Assembly (NCBI GenBank): GCA_963422465.1
Contig: OY730169.1
Location: forward strand, 1,054,001 to 1,118,000
From: Lichina pygmaea
Lineage: Eukaryota > Ascomycota > Lichinomycetes > Lichinales > Lichinaceae
Length of the DNA stretch: 64,000 nt
Reading direction: 5' to 3'
Position numbers and translations under genes: made by a program. The notes under the pieces were generated by a model. The model was not told the origin of the DNA. It saw only the letters and a program-made list of their open reading frames with translations, and did not search any database. Positions 1 through 11,100 of this stretch are shown in pieces. The first letter of the stretch is position 1; every line of letters starts with the position of its first letter.

Positions 1-424
1 GACATCGCTCCCCTCCTAGAACAAGATCCTCGATGCATCAGCTGCTGGAGACTCTGCCAGAAGGGGGGTGTGCAATAGGAACTCCTCTCGTCTACTCCAG
101 AGGTGCCCTGTCGGGTGTCTAGACTTCACATCCACCAGTTGCAAGGCTGGCTTCGGGCTGTAGCGTACACGGTAGACATCTGTCGGGTGGTTTTCATAAC
201 CAGTTTGGTCGAAGTCCTCTGTTCTGCTGATGTCGCTTCACAGGGGTGTCCAGAGTGCCTGCACGACACCTCCGGTGGCTTGTCACTCCACGGGCACCAG
301 CAGCTCAACCAGTGACTCAATTAGCTCTCGGTGCAGCGACTACAAGCAGCTTGGGAGACTGCCTGCCATCGCTGCCCCGAGGTTCCCAGCCTGCACCGCG
401 TGGAGGTTTGAGTCTTCGCAGGCC
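1..424 (+). repeat. Unclassified dispersed repeat X, copy 1 (truncated by the window edge)
   Basis: This stretch is clearly similar, mostly with C/T and G/A differences, to the reverse complement of 36,586 to about 37,010. Its right end joins the gag region of a Gypsy element at about 424/425. The second copy carries a (TATTG)4 tail at the matching end; this copy has none. I recognise no coding domain. The element could be a SINE- or LINE-like retroposon or the end of a longer element. Confidence 0.6.
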
Positions 425-3400
425 GATCCATATAGCTATGCACCCATGGAACTGGATGCAGTCCACCACAAGGGAAGGTTCACGAAGGGAAGGAATAACA
501 AAAAAGGGAAAGCACTGAAGTGCTATGCCTGTGGCAAGCTAGGCCACATGGCAAAAGACTGTTATTCAAAGAACAAGGTGCACTGACAGCAACTTAATAT
601 ACTCGACGGAGACTGGAATGTCATCAAGCCAGAGGACCCACCAGGAGAGGCTCAGCTATCCCTCAAACAATGGGACAACTACGATCAGATATTAGAAGCA
701 GCCCACCAACTGGCAACATCAGGAGGCAAGGACCTACCAGAACAGACAGGTCAGGACAAGGGATAGGAGCTCTTAACCACCTCTGATAGGGACTGAGACA
801 AACCCACGTCTATCAAAGAAGAAATACCACAAGGAAGCTATGCTTACAGCATGGACCCACAAAACCTATAGCACAGTGAACTACAGTGGAGGTTTTGCAC
901 GAAGCACTACTGCACCTACCACGAACAACTACAAAGGTACGGAGGACATTCACCCTACCGCGCCACCTACCACAAACATTGAGTCAATTGCAAGAAGGAT
1001 GTGTGTGAAACCTATCTCTGGGACAAACACCAACACACCGCATTCCCTGGGCACACACATGATTGGCACAAACACCTTATGTTTCTACAGCAAGGCAACA
1101 ACCACAACTGCTATGTCAACAATTGGCAGTACTGCCTCAAGCCTGGATGTGACAAGCATCAGCAAGACAAATTCATGAACAGATTCCTCAGAACTGATGG
1201 GAATAGCTGGACCTATTGCCCAGTCAGTGGAAAGACACTTCAATCAGGAAAAGACTGAACTCTCTTGTCAAGGGGTGACATCAGGAGTTCAACAACATGA
1301 CCCCTAGCAACACAAAGCACCTGCGATTACCTGTGTCACTACACGCCAACACGCTGATACAGACATACACACTTGCTGACTCTGGAGCCAGTGGAAACTA
1401 CATCTCAAGACAACTTTACAATACCCTTGGCACTGGAAAGAGACGCAAGCGATAGCTCTATCAGCTCACAATAGCAAATGGACAGACAGAGCTAGTCTGC
1501 CATAAGACACAGCCAATGGAAATAGTTACTGGACACTATGCTGAAAGGATCCACCTTGATATTGTCAAGTTGGCCACTCAGGATATCTATTTGGGGATGC
1601 CTTGGCTAAAGAAGTACAACCCAGTTATTAACTGGAGGACAGAAGTACTCACATTTAGGAACTACACTAACAACACAGCTTGGACCTGTTACCAGCCGCA
1701 GAAGGTGTGGACAGATAAGGGAAGAAGTCCTCAGTGGAACCTCACCAACAGAAAGAATGACTCTTAAGAGAAGAGGTCTGCCTTGACAGGCACACCCCAG
1801 AACCAGGTGGCCAAACAGTCAGAGATGAAGAGAGAGGAAGTTGTCAACTCTCTGGAGATCCCTGAAGAGTACTGACCTGGGTATAATAACTTCTTTCAGG
1901 AAGAGACAACAACAGCAGTGTTGCCTAAGCACCAACCTTGGGATCATGAGATCAAGTTGCAACCAGGGACAGAGCCAGGATTTGGACCAATTTACCAGTT
2001 ATCAGAGAAAGAGCTCTAAGTACTTTGCAAGTACCTGGAGAAAAACCTGAAAAAAGGTTTCATTCAAGAATCTTAATTGCCAGCAGGATACCCGATACTA
2101 TTTGCACCAAAGAAAGACAGAAGTCTTCAACTTTGTGTGGATTACAGGAAACTCAACAACATTACCATCAAAAACTGATATCTGTTGCCAAATGCGAACA
2201 AATTGCAAGACAGGATCAGCCAAGCCACAATCTTTACCAAGCTGGACTTGAAAGGAGTATACAACCTGATACGCATGAAGGAAGGAGAAGAATAGAAAAC
2301 AGCCTTCAGAACCTGATACAGACACTACAAGTATCTGGTTATGCCATTCAGACTCACGAACACACCAGCAATATGTCAAGCATTAATCAACAATATTATC
2401 AGAGCACACCTGGACCAAACAGCTATCACCTACTTGAACAACATTCTTGTCTACTCGAACACACAATAGGAACATACCAAACATGTGAAGGATGTTCTAC
2501 AATGCCTACAAAAGGTAGGGCTCAAGCTCAACCTGAAGAAATACAAGTTCAACAAACCAGAAGTTGAATTCCTCAGATACATCATAGGAATCAAAGAGAT
2601 CAAGATCAACCCTGAGAAAATCAAAGTGATTCAGCAATAGCCAACACTGACATCAGTTAAGGAAGTACAAGCCTTCCTAGGATTTGCCAACTTCAACTGA
2701 CAGTTCATCAAGAACTACTCACAGATGGCAACACCACTGACAGAACTCACAAAGAAGGATATGGAGTACTGGTGGACGGAGAGATAACAAAAAGTATTCC
2801 AGCAGCTCAAGGACACTTGCACCAAGAAACCAGTTCTCCTCAACTTCAAGACAGGCCAACTGACATGAATCAAGACAGACACTTCAGATCAGGCAGTAGG
2901 AGCATGTCTATACCAACAGGCAGACAGCAAGTGGCACCCAGTTGCCTACTACTCACGAAAAATAACACAAGCAGAGTGAAACTATGTTATCCACAACAAA
3001 GAGCTACTGGTAGTTGTCAACACACTCAAACACTGGAGAGTGTACACAGAAAGCAGTTCTGAACTCACTGTTCTCACAGACCACAAGAATCTGACAACAT
3101 TCATGACAACCAAGAAGCTGAACAGACAGCAAGTCAGATAGGCTGAACTCCTAGGGTAACACAAGTTCAAGATCTTGTACACCCCCAGACAAGACAACAG
3201 GAGAGCAGACACACTAAGCTGACAAAAAGACCACATAGAAGATGATGAACACCAAGGAATAATCTTACAGCAGGACCAGCAAGGGAACCTGGTGCCTTGA
3301 CCACAGATCAACAAGCTCACGGCAAAAGACACTGAAGAATTAATAAGGAACTACCACAACAACCTAGCACATAGTCACCCAGGAATCACCAAGACCACAG

Positions 3401-4729
3401 ATCTTATCCAACAGGTAGGGAATAATGTCATCAACCTCTGACAACATGTCACAAGCTACATCAGCAAATATCTACTGTGCCAGAAAAACAAACATGGAAG
3501 ACACAAGCTATATAGAGAAGGACACCTGAACACAATACTGAGAGGCCTGTGGGAAGATGTGTTAATGGACTTCATCACAAAATTACCCAAGTCCAAAGAC
3601 CCAGTCACAGGAATCACCTATGACTTGATTATGGTGATAGTGGACAGATTCACAAAATATCTAATAGTAGTACTATTCAAGGAGACCCACACAGCAGAAC
3701 ATTTGGGACACCTCTTACTGGACAGATTGGTCAGAGACCACAGAGTTCTAATCATGATCATTACAGACAGAGACAAACTCTTCATGTCCAACTACTGGAA
3801 GACAATCAGTGCAGCCATGGGAATAAAACCCAAAATGTCTACAGTCTATCACCCACAAACTGACAGCCAGACAGAGCAAGTAAACCAAGTCCTGGAGACT
3901 TACTTACAGTATTACATCAATCAGACCCACAGTAATTGGGTACAGTTATTACCAGTGGCACAGCTGGCAATCAACCAGCACAGATCAGACTCAACAAAGG
4001 AATCGCTATTCTTTGCCAATTTTGGATAACATGTGAATATCAGAATGCCAAGCAGAGCTTCACCAAACACAGAGAAAGTACTCCAACATGACAAGCTCCT
4101 ACAACAAACATACACGATAATAAGGTATTACCTTCAAGAAACCTCAGAAAAGATGTAACACTAAATAGACAAAAAATTGAAAATAGCACCTCAGCTAAAG
4201 AAAGAGGATAAAGTCTACCTCCTCACAAAAAATTGGAAAGTCAAGAAACCAAGAACAAAGAAACTGGACTATGTCAAAGTCAGACTATTTTCAATCAAAG
4301 AAAGAACTGGACCAGTCAACATCAGACTGCGACTACCAAGAGACACTTGGGTACACCCAAACTTTCACATCTCAATGATCAAATTAGCCAACCAGAGCAC
4401 ACCCTTGCAAGAAACATTTCATTACCAACCAGAGGAAGAACAGGAATTCAAGGTCAAACAGATCTTGAAAAGAAAAAGTCAGTGATACCTTGTCAAGTGG
4501 AAAAACTACCCAGACTTGGAAAATACCTGGGAACCACTCAGGAACCTTGCGAACTGCCAGCACCTCCTGCAGCAGTTCTGGCAGGAGCAGGACTGAACAG
4601 CTTGGCCTGCAGTGCAGACACGTCAATGACTGTCACCGACAAGTCTTCACCATCCACCTCTATTTCAGCAACAAGGCACTGGAGCTTCTTCTTTGCTTGA
4701 CTCTCAGCACCTTCGAGAACCTTTCGCTT

Positions 4730-4939
4730 TCAGGACACACAAGTCTGCAGCTTGGCAAGCTGCTTAACAAGAGTATCCTGCTTGGCCTTATCAACAGCCA
4801 AATCCTCACAAAGGTTATCTTGGGTCATGTTCAGTGACTCCCAAGAAAGTGACACACAGAACTTCCCATGATGAGTGCACTCAGCGCACTTCAACTTATT
4901 GTTGTTGTCAGACATTCGGAAGCAGGGCTTGTGGTTCAA
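4730..4939 (-). pseudogene. Opposite-strand Cys-motif/coiled-coil ORF in Gypsy G1 copy a
   Basis: A 69-codon open frame on the strand opposite to pol, between the chromodomain and the 3' LTR. It contains KCAEC followed by a third cysteine (pattern C-x2-C-x3-G-x2-C) and then a heptad-like, charged stretch. The same frame occurs at the same place in G1 copies b and d, and a similar pattern sits in family D. Function unknown. It may be a small zinc-binding accessory protein of the element, or a chance frame kept by shared ancestry. Confidence 0.45.
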
Positions 4940-5092
4940 AACACAGAAGTCACACGGAGCAAGTGATACAAAGTTATGATCACAGATCTGGGCTGCCAGT
5001 TGTTTTCAGTAAGCAGAGGCATGTGATTTTGCAGACATACTCAAGAATTCATCAGGATGATGAATGAAGGAGAGAAGAGTAGTGTTACGACC

Positions 5093-5732
5093 CCTGGGAT
5101 AGGAGCCACTTATTTATAGGCAATCAGGCCATAGGCCAGGCAAGAGGACACTATGGAAGTCAAGTGACTAACCAACAAGGGGTCACGTGACTGTCAAGAC
5201 ACACGGGCAGCTTGACACAGCATGCATGAAGCATCAAGACAATCTCACCAGTCTTGATGCAGGATGCAGGAAGTATCAAGACAGCCTCACCAGTCTTGAC
5301 ACAGTATGCATGAAGCATCAAGACAATCTCACCTGTCTCAACACAGGATGTATAACATGGTGGGACTGTCAAGACAATCTCACCTGTCTTGACGCAGAGT
5401 GCATAACATAGTGGGACTGTCAAGATAATCTCACCTATCTTGATGTCAAGACTGTCAAGACAATCTTGATTGTCTTGACTGGCCAGCACTATATAGTCTG
5501 GTGATAGTTCCCTTATAGAACAATTATCTTCAACTTATGTTGTGATCCAGACAACTAGATCTACTTCAATACAATCCTTTTGTACGAAGCCACTGATCAG
5601 GTGTCATCACCACCACATTCCACCAAACCCCTTCACACTCCTTGACACTCCTCTCCTGCGAGAACCAACCTGCCTTCCACCTCTCACCCTAATCCTATAC
5701 TCGGATAGGACAGTATGGTACAGACCACAACA
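5093..5732 (+). repeat. 3' LTR of Gypsy G1 copy a
   Basis: A 640-bp LTR starting TGTTACGACC and ending in ACAACA, with TG...CA ends. A purine-rich tract (AAGGAGAGAAGAGTAG) lies directly upstream, as expected for a polypurine tract. The middle (about 5,200-5,490) is built of tandem modules, each with a TCAAGAC...GTCTTGA hairpin. Confidence 0.88.
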
Positions 5733-5913
5733 AATAGAGGTTTTACTGCCAGAGTAAAGCTGTGGCTACTGGCTATATTGAGTGGTGGGAGAAGGGGGGG
5801 GAGAAGAGAGAGGGACAGTACAGTCAAGAATCACACTCACTAAAGATTGCTTTGAGGAATCCTGCCATGACTCTAGTGCTTAGCTGTTTCTCTATCCACA
5901 GTGTATACAGGAA
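5733..5913. other. Short spacer between Gypsy LTR and LINE tail
   Basis: About 180 bp with a G-run and a purine-rich patch near 5,790-5,815. I see no gene and no match to other parts of the window. Confidence 0.4.
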
Positions 5914-6042
5914 AGTATATTTTTATTTTATTTTAATTTTATTCTTACTCTGATTTGGCTGGTGAGCCATGCAGAACTTCTAGATACATACTTATTTTCT
6001 CAGAAAACTTTTAAAGGAATAAAAACTGAGACTTGGGTAAGA
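5914..6042 (-). mobile_element. LINE 3' end fragment, left part (split by the Gypsy tandem)
   Basis: Reads as the 3' end of a LINE on the minus strand. It has an A-rich tail at the left (TATTTTATTTTA on the plus strand), then TTCTTACTCTGATTTGGCT and further sequence closely matching LINE 2 at 48,605-48,730. It ends at TAAGA, which is repeated at 13,753-13,757, so the Gypsy tandem at 6,043-13,752 was inserted into this LINE. Confidence 0.75.
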
Positions 6043-6687
6043 TGTTGCAGTCTGTACTATGCTGTCCTAACTGAGTATAGGATTAAGGGCAAGATGTGGA
6101 AAGCAGGTTGGTTCTTGCAGGAGAGGAGTGTCAAGGAGTGCGAAGGGGTTTGGTGGAATGTGGTGGTGGTGACACCTGATTGATGGCTTCATACAAAAGG
6201 ATTGTATTGAAGTAGATCTAGTTGTCTGGATCACAACATAAGTTGAAGACAATTGTTCCATAAGGGAACTATCACCAGACTATATAGTGCTGGCCTGTCA
6301 AGACAATCAAGATTGTCTTGACAGTCTCAACATTAAGACAGAGAGATTGTCTTGACACACCATGCACACTGTGTTGAGACAGGTGAGATTGTCTTGACAG
6401 TCCCACCATGTTATGCACTCTGCGTCAAGACTGGTGAGATTGTCTTGACATATTATGCATGCTGTGTCAAGATGGGTGAGATTGTCTTGATACTTCCTAC
6501 ACCCTGCATCAAGACTGGTAAGATTGTCTTGATACTTCATGCATGCTGCGTCAAGCCACCCATGTTTGTCTTGACAGTCATGTGATCTTTTGTCAGTTTG
6601 GTCACTTGACTTTCCATAGTGTCCTCTTGCCTGGCCTGTGGCCTGTCTGCTTATAAATAAGTGGCTTCTATCCCAGGGATTGTAACA
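6043..6687 (-). repeat. LTR of Gypsy G1 copy d (left LTR of the tandem)
   Basis: A 645-bp G1 LTR in minus orientation (plus strand TGTTGCAGTC...TGTAACA) with the same hairpin modules as the other G1 LTRs. It is the outer left LTR of a three-LTR tandem. The 5-bp target duplication TAAGA lies just to its left. Confidence 0.88.
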
Positions 6688-7206
6688 CTATCCTCCTCTC
6701 CTTCATTCATCATCCTGATGAATTCTTGAGTATGTCTGTGAAATCACATGCCTCTGCTTACTGAAGACAACTGGTAGCCCAGATCTGTGATCATAACTTT
6801 GTGTCACTTGCTCTGTGTGACTTCTGTGTTTTGAACCACAAGTCTTGTTTCTGAATGTCTGACAACAATAATAAGTTGAAGTGCGCTGAATGCACTTATT
6901 GTGGGAAGTCCTGTGTGTCACTTTCTTGGGAGTCACTGAACATGACCCAAGATAATCTTCGCGAGGATGTGGCCGCTGAAGAGGTGACGTGTGATGCACT
7001 CTTTGAACAGCTTGCTGCAGTGCAAGTTTGTCTGTCTTGGAAGTGAAAGGTTCTTGAAGATGCTGAGGGTTGAGTGAAGAAGAAGCTCCAGTGCCTTGTT
7101 GCTGAAATAGAGGTGGATGGTGAAGACTTGTCAGCAACAGTCATTGATGTGTCCGCACTGCAGGCTGAGCTGTTCAGTCCTGCTTCCGCTGGAACTGCTG
7201 CAGAAG
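6688..7206 (-). mobile_element. Gypsy G1 copy d: internal 3' end remnant (fossil)
   Basis: About 520 bp matching the last internal part of copy b (7,766 to about 8,280): the purine-rich tract beside the LTR and the region with the opposite-strand reading frame. It is cut at 7,206, directly against the next G1 LTR. Gag and pol of this copy are absent, so only an LTR plus the 3' end of the body remains. Confidence 0.8.
6855..7046 (+). pseudogene. Opposite-strand Cys-motif ORF in Gypsy G1 copy d
   Basis: 63 codons beginning MSDNNNKLKCAEC, homologous to the frames at 7,810-8,118 and 4,730-4,939, on the strand opposite to the element's pol. It keeps the C-x2-C-x3-G-x2-C pattern. Function unknown. 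Confidence 0.45.
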
Positions 7207-7765
7207 TGTTGCAGTCTGTACTGTACCGTCCTATCCAAGTATAGGATTAGGGTGAGAGGTGGAAGGTGGGTTGGTTCTCACAGGAGAGGAGTGTCAAGGA
7301 GTGCGAAGGGGTTTGGTGGAACATGGTGGTGGTGACACCTGATCAATGGCTTCGTACAAAAGGATTGTATTGAAGTAGATCTAGTTGTCTGGATCACAAC
7401 ATAAGTTGAAGATGATTGTTCCATAAGAGAACTATCGCCAGACTATATAGTGCTGGCCTGTCAAGATGATCAAGATTGTCTTGACAGTCTTGATGTCAAG
7501 ACAGGTGAGATTATCTTGACAGTCCCACTATGTTATGCACTCTGCGTCAAGACTGGTGAGATTATCTTGATGCTTCATGCATCCTGCGTCAAGACTGGTG
7601 AGATTGTCTCAACACTTCATGCATTCTGCGTCGAGACTTCTGTGTGTGTCTCGACAGTCACGTGACCCCTTGTTGGTTGGTCACTTGAGTTCTATGGTGT
7701 CCTCTTGCCTGGCCCACAGCCTGATTACCTACAAATGAGTGGCTCCCATCCTCTGGGTCGTAACA
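7207..7765 (-). repeat. LTR shared by Gypsy G1 copies b and d
   Basis: A 559-bp G1 LTR (plus strand TGTTGCAGTC...CGTAACA). It is the 3' LTR of copy b and abuts the truncated body of copy d. It is about 85 bp shorter than the other G1 LTRs because it has fewer hairpin modules. Confidence 0.87.
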
Positions 7766-7809
7766 CTACCCTCCTCTCCTTCATTCATTGTCCTGATGAA
7801 TTCTTGAGT

Positions 7810-8118
7810 ATGTCTGCAAAATCACGTGCCTCTGCTTACCGAAACCAACTGGCAGCCCAGATCTGTGATCATAACTTTGTGTCGCTTGCTCTGTATGACT
7901 TCTGTGTTTTGAACCACAAGCTCTGCTTCCAAATGTCTGACAACAACGATAAGTTGAAGTGCGCTGAATGCACTCATCATGGGAAGTCCTGTGTGTCACT
8001 TTCTTGGGAGTCGCTGAACATGACTCAAGATAACCTTTGTGAGGATTTGGCTATTGATGAGGCCAAGCGGGATACTCTTGTTGAGCAGCTTGCCAAGCTG
8101 CAGGCTTGTGTGTCCTGA
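7810..8118 (+). CDS. Opposite-strand small ORF of Gypsy G1 (Cys/His motif plus coiled coil)
   Basis: An open frame of about 102 codons from the ATG at 7,810, on the strand opposite to the Gypsy pol genes, between the chromodomain end and the 3' LTR. It contains CVLNHKLC, then eleven residues, then CAEC-x3-G-x2-C, and a charged heptad-like segment to the end. The same frame is kept in copies a and d. Family D has a frame with the same C-x3-H-x2-C and C-x2-C-x3-G-x2-C pattern at the same place (38,100-38,651). A zinc-binding plus coiled-coil fold is an inference; I know no function. It could be an accessory element gene transcribed from the 3' LTR side, or a captured gene fragment. Confidence 0.45.
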   Translation: MSAKSRASAYRNQLAAQICDHNFVSLALYDFCVLNHKLCFQMSDNNDKLKCAECTHHGKSCVSLSWESLNMTQDNLCEDLAIDEAKRDTLVEQLAKLQACVS

Positions 8119-11100
8119 AAGCGAAAGGTTCTTGAAGGTGCCAAGAGTCAAGCAAAGAAGAAGCTCCAGTGCCTTGTTGCTGAAATGGAGGTGGATGGTG
8201 AAGACTTGTCGGCGACAGTCATTGATGTGTCTGCGCTGCAGGCTGAACTGTTCAGTCCTGCTTCTGCCAGAACTGCTGCAAGAGGAGCTGGCAGTTTGTG
8301 AGGTTCCTGAGTGGTTCCCAGGTATTTTCCAAGTCTGGGTAGTTTTTCCACTTGACAAGGTATCACTGACCTTTTCTCTTCAGGATCTGTTCAGTCTTGA
8401 ATTCCTGTTCTTGCTCTGGTTAGTAATGAAATGTTTCCTGCAAGGGTGTGCTCTGGTCAGCTAACTTGATCATTGAGATGTGAAAGTTTGGGTGTACCCA
8501 AGCATCTCTCAGTAGTCGCAGTCTGATGTTGACTGGTCCAGTTCTTTCTTTGACTGAAAATAGTCTGATCTTGATATAGTCCAGTTTCTTTATTCTTGGT
8601 TTTTTAACTTTCCAATTTTTTGTGAGGAGGTAGACTTTATTCCCCCTCTTCAGCTGAGATACTATTTTTGATTTTTTGTCTATTTGGTGTTATATCTTTT
8701 CTGAGATTTCTTGAAGGTAGTGCCTTATTATTGTGTGCGTTTGTTGTAGGAGCTTGTTATGTTGGAGTGCTTTCTCCATGTTTAGTGAAGCTCTGCTTGG
8801 TATTCTGATGTTTGTGTCACCCAAAGTTGGTAAAGAATGGTGATTTCTTTGTTGAGTCTGATCTGTGCTAGTTAATTGCCAGCTGTGCCACTGGTAATAG
8901 CTGTACCTAATTGCTGTGGGTCTGGTTGATGTAATGCTGTAAATAAGTCTCCAGGACTTGGTTTACTCACTCTGTCTGGCTGTCAGTTTGTGGGTGATAG
9001 GCTGTAGACATTTTGGGTTTTATTCCTATGGCTGCACTGATTGTTTTCCAGTAGTTGGATGTGAAGAGCTTGTCTCTGTCAGTAATAACTGTGATTAGAA
9101 CTCTGTAGTCCCTGACCAATCTGTCCAGTAGGAGGTATCCCAACTGCTCTGCTGTGTGGGTTTCCTTGAATAGTACCACTATTAGGTATTTTGTGAATCT
9201 GTCCACAATCACCATAATTGAGTTGTAGGTGATTCCGGTGACTGGGTCTTTGGACTTGGGTAGCTTTGTGATGAAGTCTATTGACACATCTTCCCAAGGG
9301 CCTCTTGGTATTATGTTCAGGTGTCCTTCTCTGTATGGCTTATGTCTTCCATGTTTGTTTTTCTGGCATAGTAGATACTTGCTGATGTAGCTTGTGACAT
9401 GTTGTCAGAGATTAATAATATTGTTCCCTGCCTATTGGATAAGGTCTGTGGTTTTGGTGATTCCTGGGTGACCATGTGCTGGATTATTATAGTAGTTCCT
9501 TATTAGTTCTTCAGTGTCTTCTGCTGTAAGCTTGTTGATCTGTGGTTGAGGCACCAGGTTTCCTTGCTAGTCCTGCTGTAAGATCATTCCTTGGTGTTCA
9601 TCATATTCCATGTGGTCTTTTTGTCAGCTTAGTGTGTCTGCTCTCCTATTGTCTTGTCTGGGGGTGTACAAGATCTTGAACTTGTGTTGCCCTAGGAGTT
9701 CAGCCCATCTGACTTGTTGTCTGTTCAGCTTCTTGGTTATCATGAACATTGTCAGATTCTTGTGGTCTGTGAGAATGGTGAGTTCAGAACTGCTTTCCGT
9801 GTACACTCTCCAGTGTTCAAGTACGTTGACAACTGCCAGTAGCTCTTTGTCATGGATATCATAGTTTTGTTCTGCTTGTGACATTTTGTGTGAGTAGTAG
9901 GCAACTGGGTGCCACTTGCTGTCCACTTGTTGGCATAGACATACTCCCACCACTTGGTCTGAAGCATCTGTTTTGATTCATGTTGGCTGGCCTGTCTTGA
10001 AGTTGAGGAGAACTGGTTTCTTGGCGCAAGTGTCCTTAAGCTGTTGGAATACTTTTTGTTATCTCTCTGTCCACCAGTACTCCATATCCTTCTTCGTGAG
10101 TTCTGTCAGTAGTGTTACTATCTGTGAGTAGTTCTTGATGAACTGTCAGTTGAAGTTAGTAAATTCTAGGAAAGCTTGTACTTCCTTGACTGATGTCAGT
10201 GTTGGCCATTGCTGAATCACTTTGACTTTCTCAGAGTTAATCTTGATCTCTTTGATTCCTATGATGTATCCGAGGAATTCAACTTCCAGTTTGTTGAACT
10301 TGTATTTCTTTAGGTTGAGCTTAAGCTCTACCTCTTGTAGGCATCGTAGAACATCCTTCACATGTTTGGTATGTTCCTGTTGTGTTTTCAAGTAGACAAG
10401 AATGTTGTCCAGGTAGGTGATAGCTGTTTAGTCCAGGTGTGCTCTGATGATGTTGTTGATCAATACTTGACATGTTGCTGGTGTGTTTGTGAGTCTGAAT
10501 AGTATAACCAGATACTTGTAGTGTCCGTATCAGGTTCTGAAGGCTGTCTTCCATTCTTCTCCCTTTTTCATGTGTATCAGGTTGTATACTCCTTTCAAGT
10601 CCAGCTTGGTGAAGATTGTAGCTTGGCTGATCCTGTCTCGCAATTTGTTCACATTTGGTAACAGATATCAGTTTTTGATAGTAATGTTGTTGAGTTTCCT
10701 GTAATCCACACAAAGTTGAAGACTTCTGTCTTTCTTTAGTGCAAATAGTATCAGGTATCCTGCTGGTGATTGAGATTCTTGAATAAAACTCTTTTTCAGG
10801 TTTTCCTCCAGGTACTTGCGAAGTACTTAGAGCTCTTTCTCTGATAACTGGTAAATTGGTCCAAATTCTGGCTCTGTCCCTGGTTGCAACTTGATCTCAT
10901 GATCCCAAGGTTAGTGCTTAGACAACACTGCTGTTGTTGTCTCTTCCTGAAAGAGGTTATCATACTCAGGTCAGTACTCTTCAGGGATCTCCAGAGGGTT
11001 AACAACTTCCTCTCTCTTCATCTCTGACTGTTTGGCCACCTGGTTCTAGAGTGTGCCTGTCAAGGCAGACTTCTTCTCTTGAGAGTTATCCTTTCTATCA

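Larger units (their letters stand above)
425..5732 (+). mobile_element. Ty3/Gypsy chromovirus family G1, copy a (fossil, 5' truncated)
   Basis: A broken LTR retrotransposon on the plus strand. Its 5' LTR and most of gag are missing; it starts in gag next to repeat X. Parts in order: a gag CCHC zinc knuckle near 515-565, a retropepsin-like region near 1,375-1,770, reverse transcriptase about 2,050-2,760, RNase H about 2,770-3,230, integrase about 3,380-4,030, a chromodomain-like segment about 4,480-4,570, a region with an opposite-strand reading frame (4,730-4,939), a purine-rich tract just before the LTR, and the 3' LTR (5,093-5,732). Compared with copies b and c the differences are mainly transitions, as RIP would give. 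It has well over ten breaks and cannot be active. RIP-like change makes dating by divergence unreliable. Confidence 0.88.

Noticed and set aside
5200-5490. Regularly spaced repeats that could be taken for a CRISPR array
   Set aside because: The genome is eukaryotic and the units are diverged tandem modules inside a Gypsy LTR, found in every LTR of the family.
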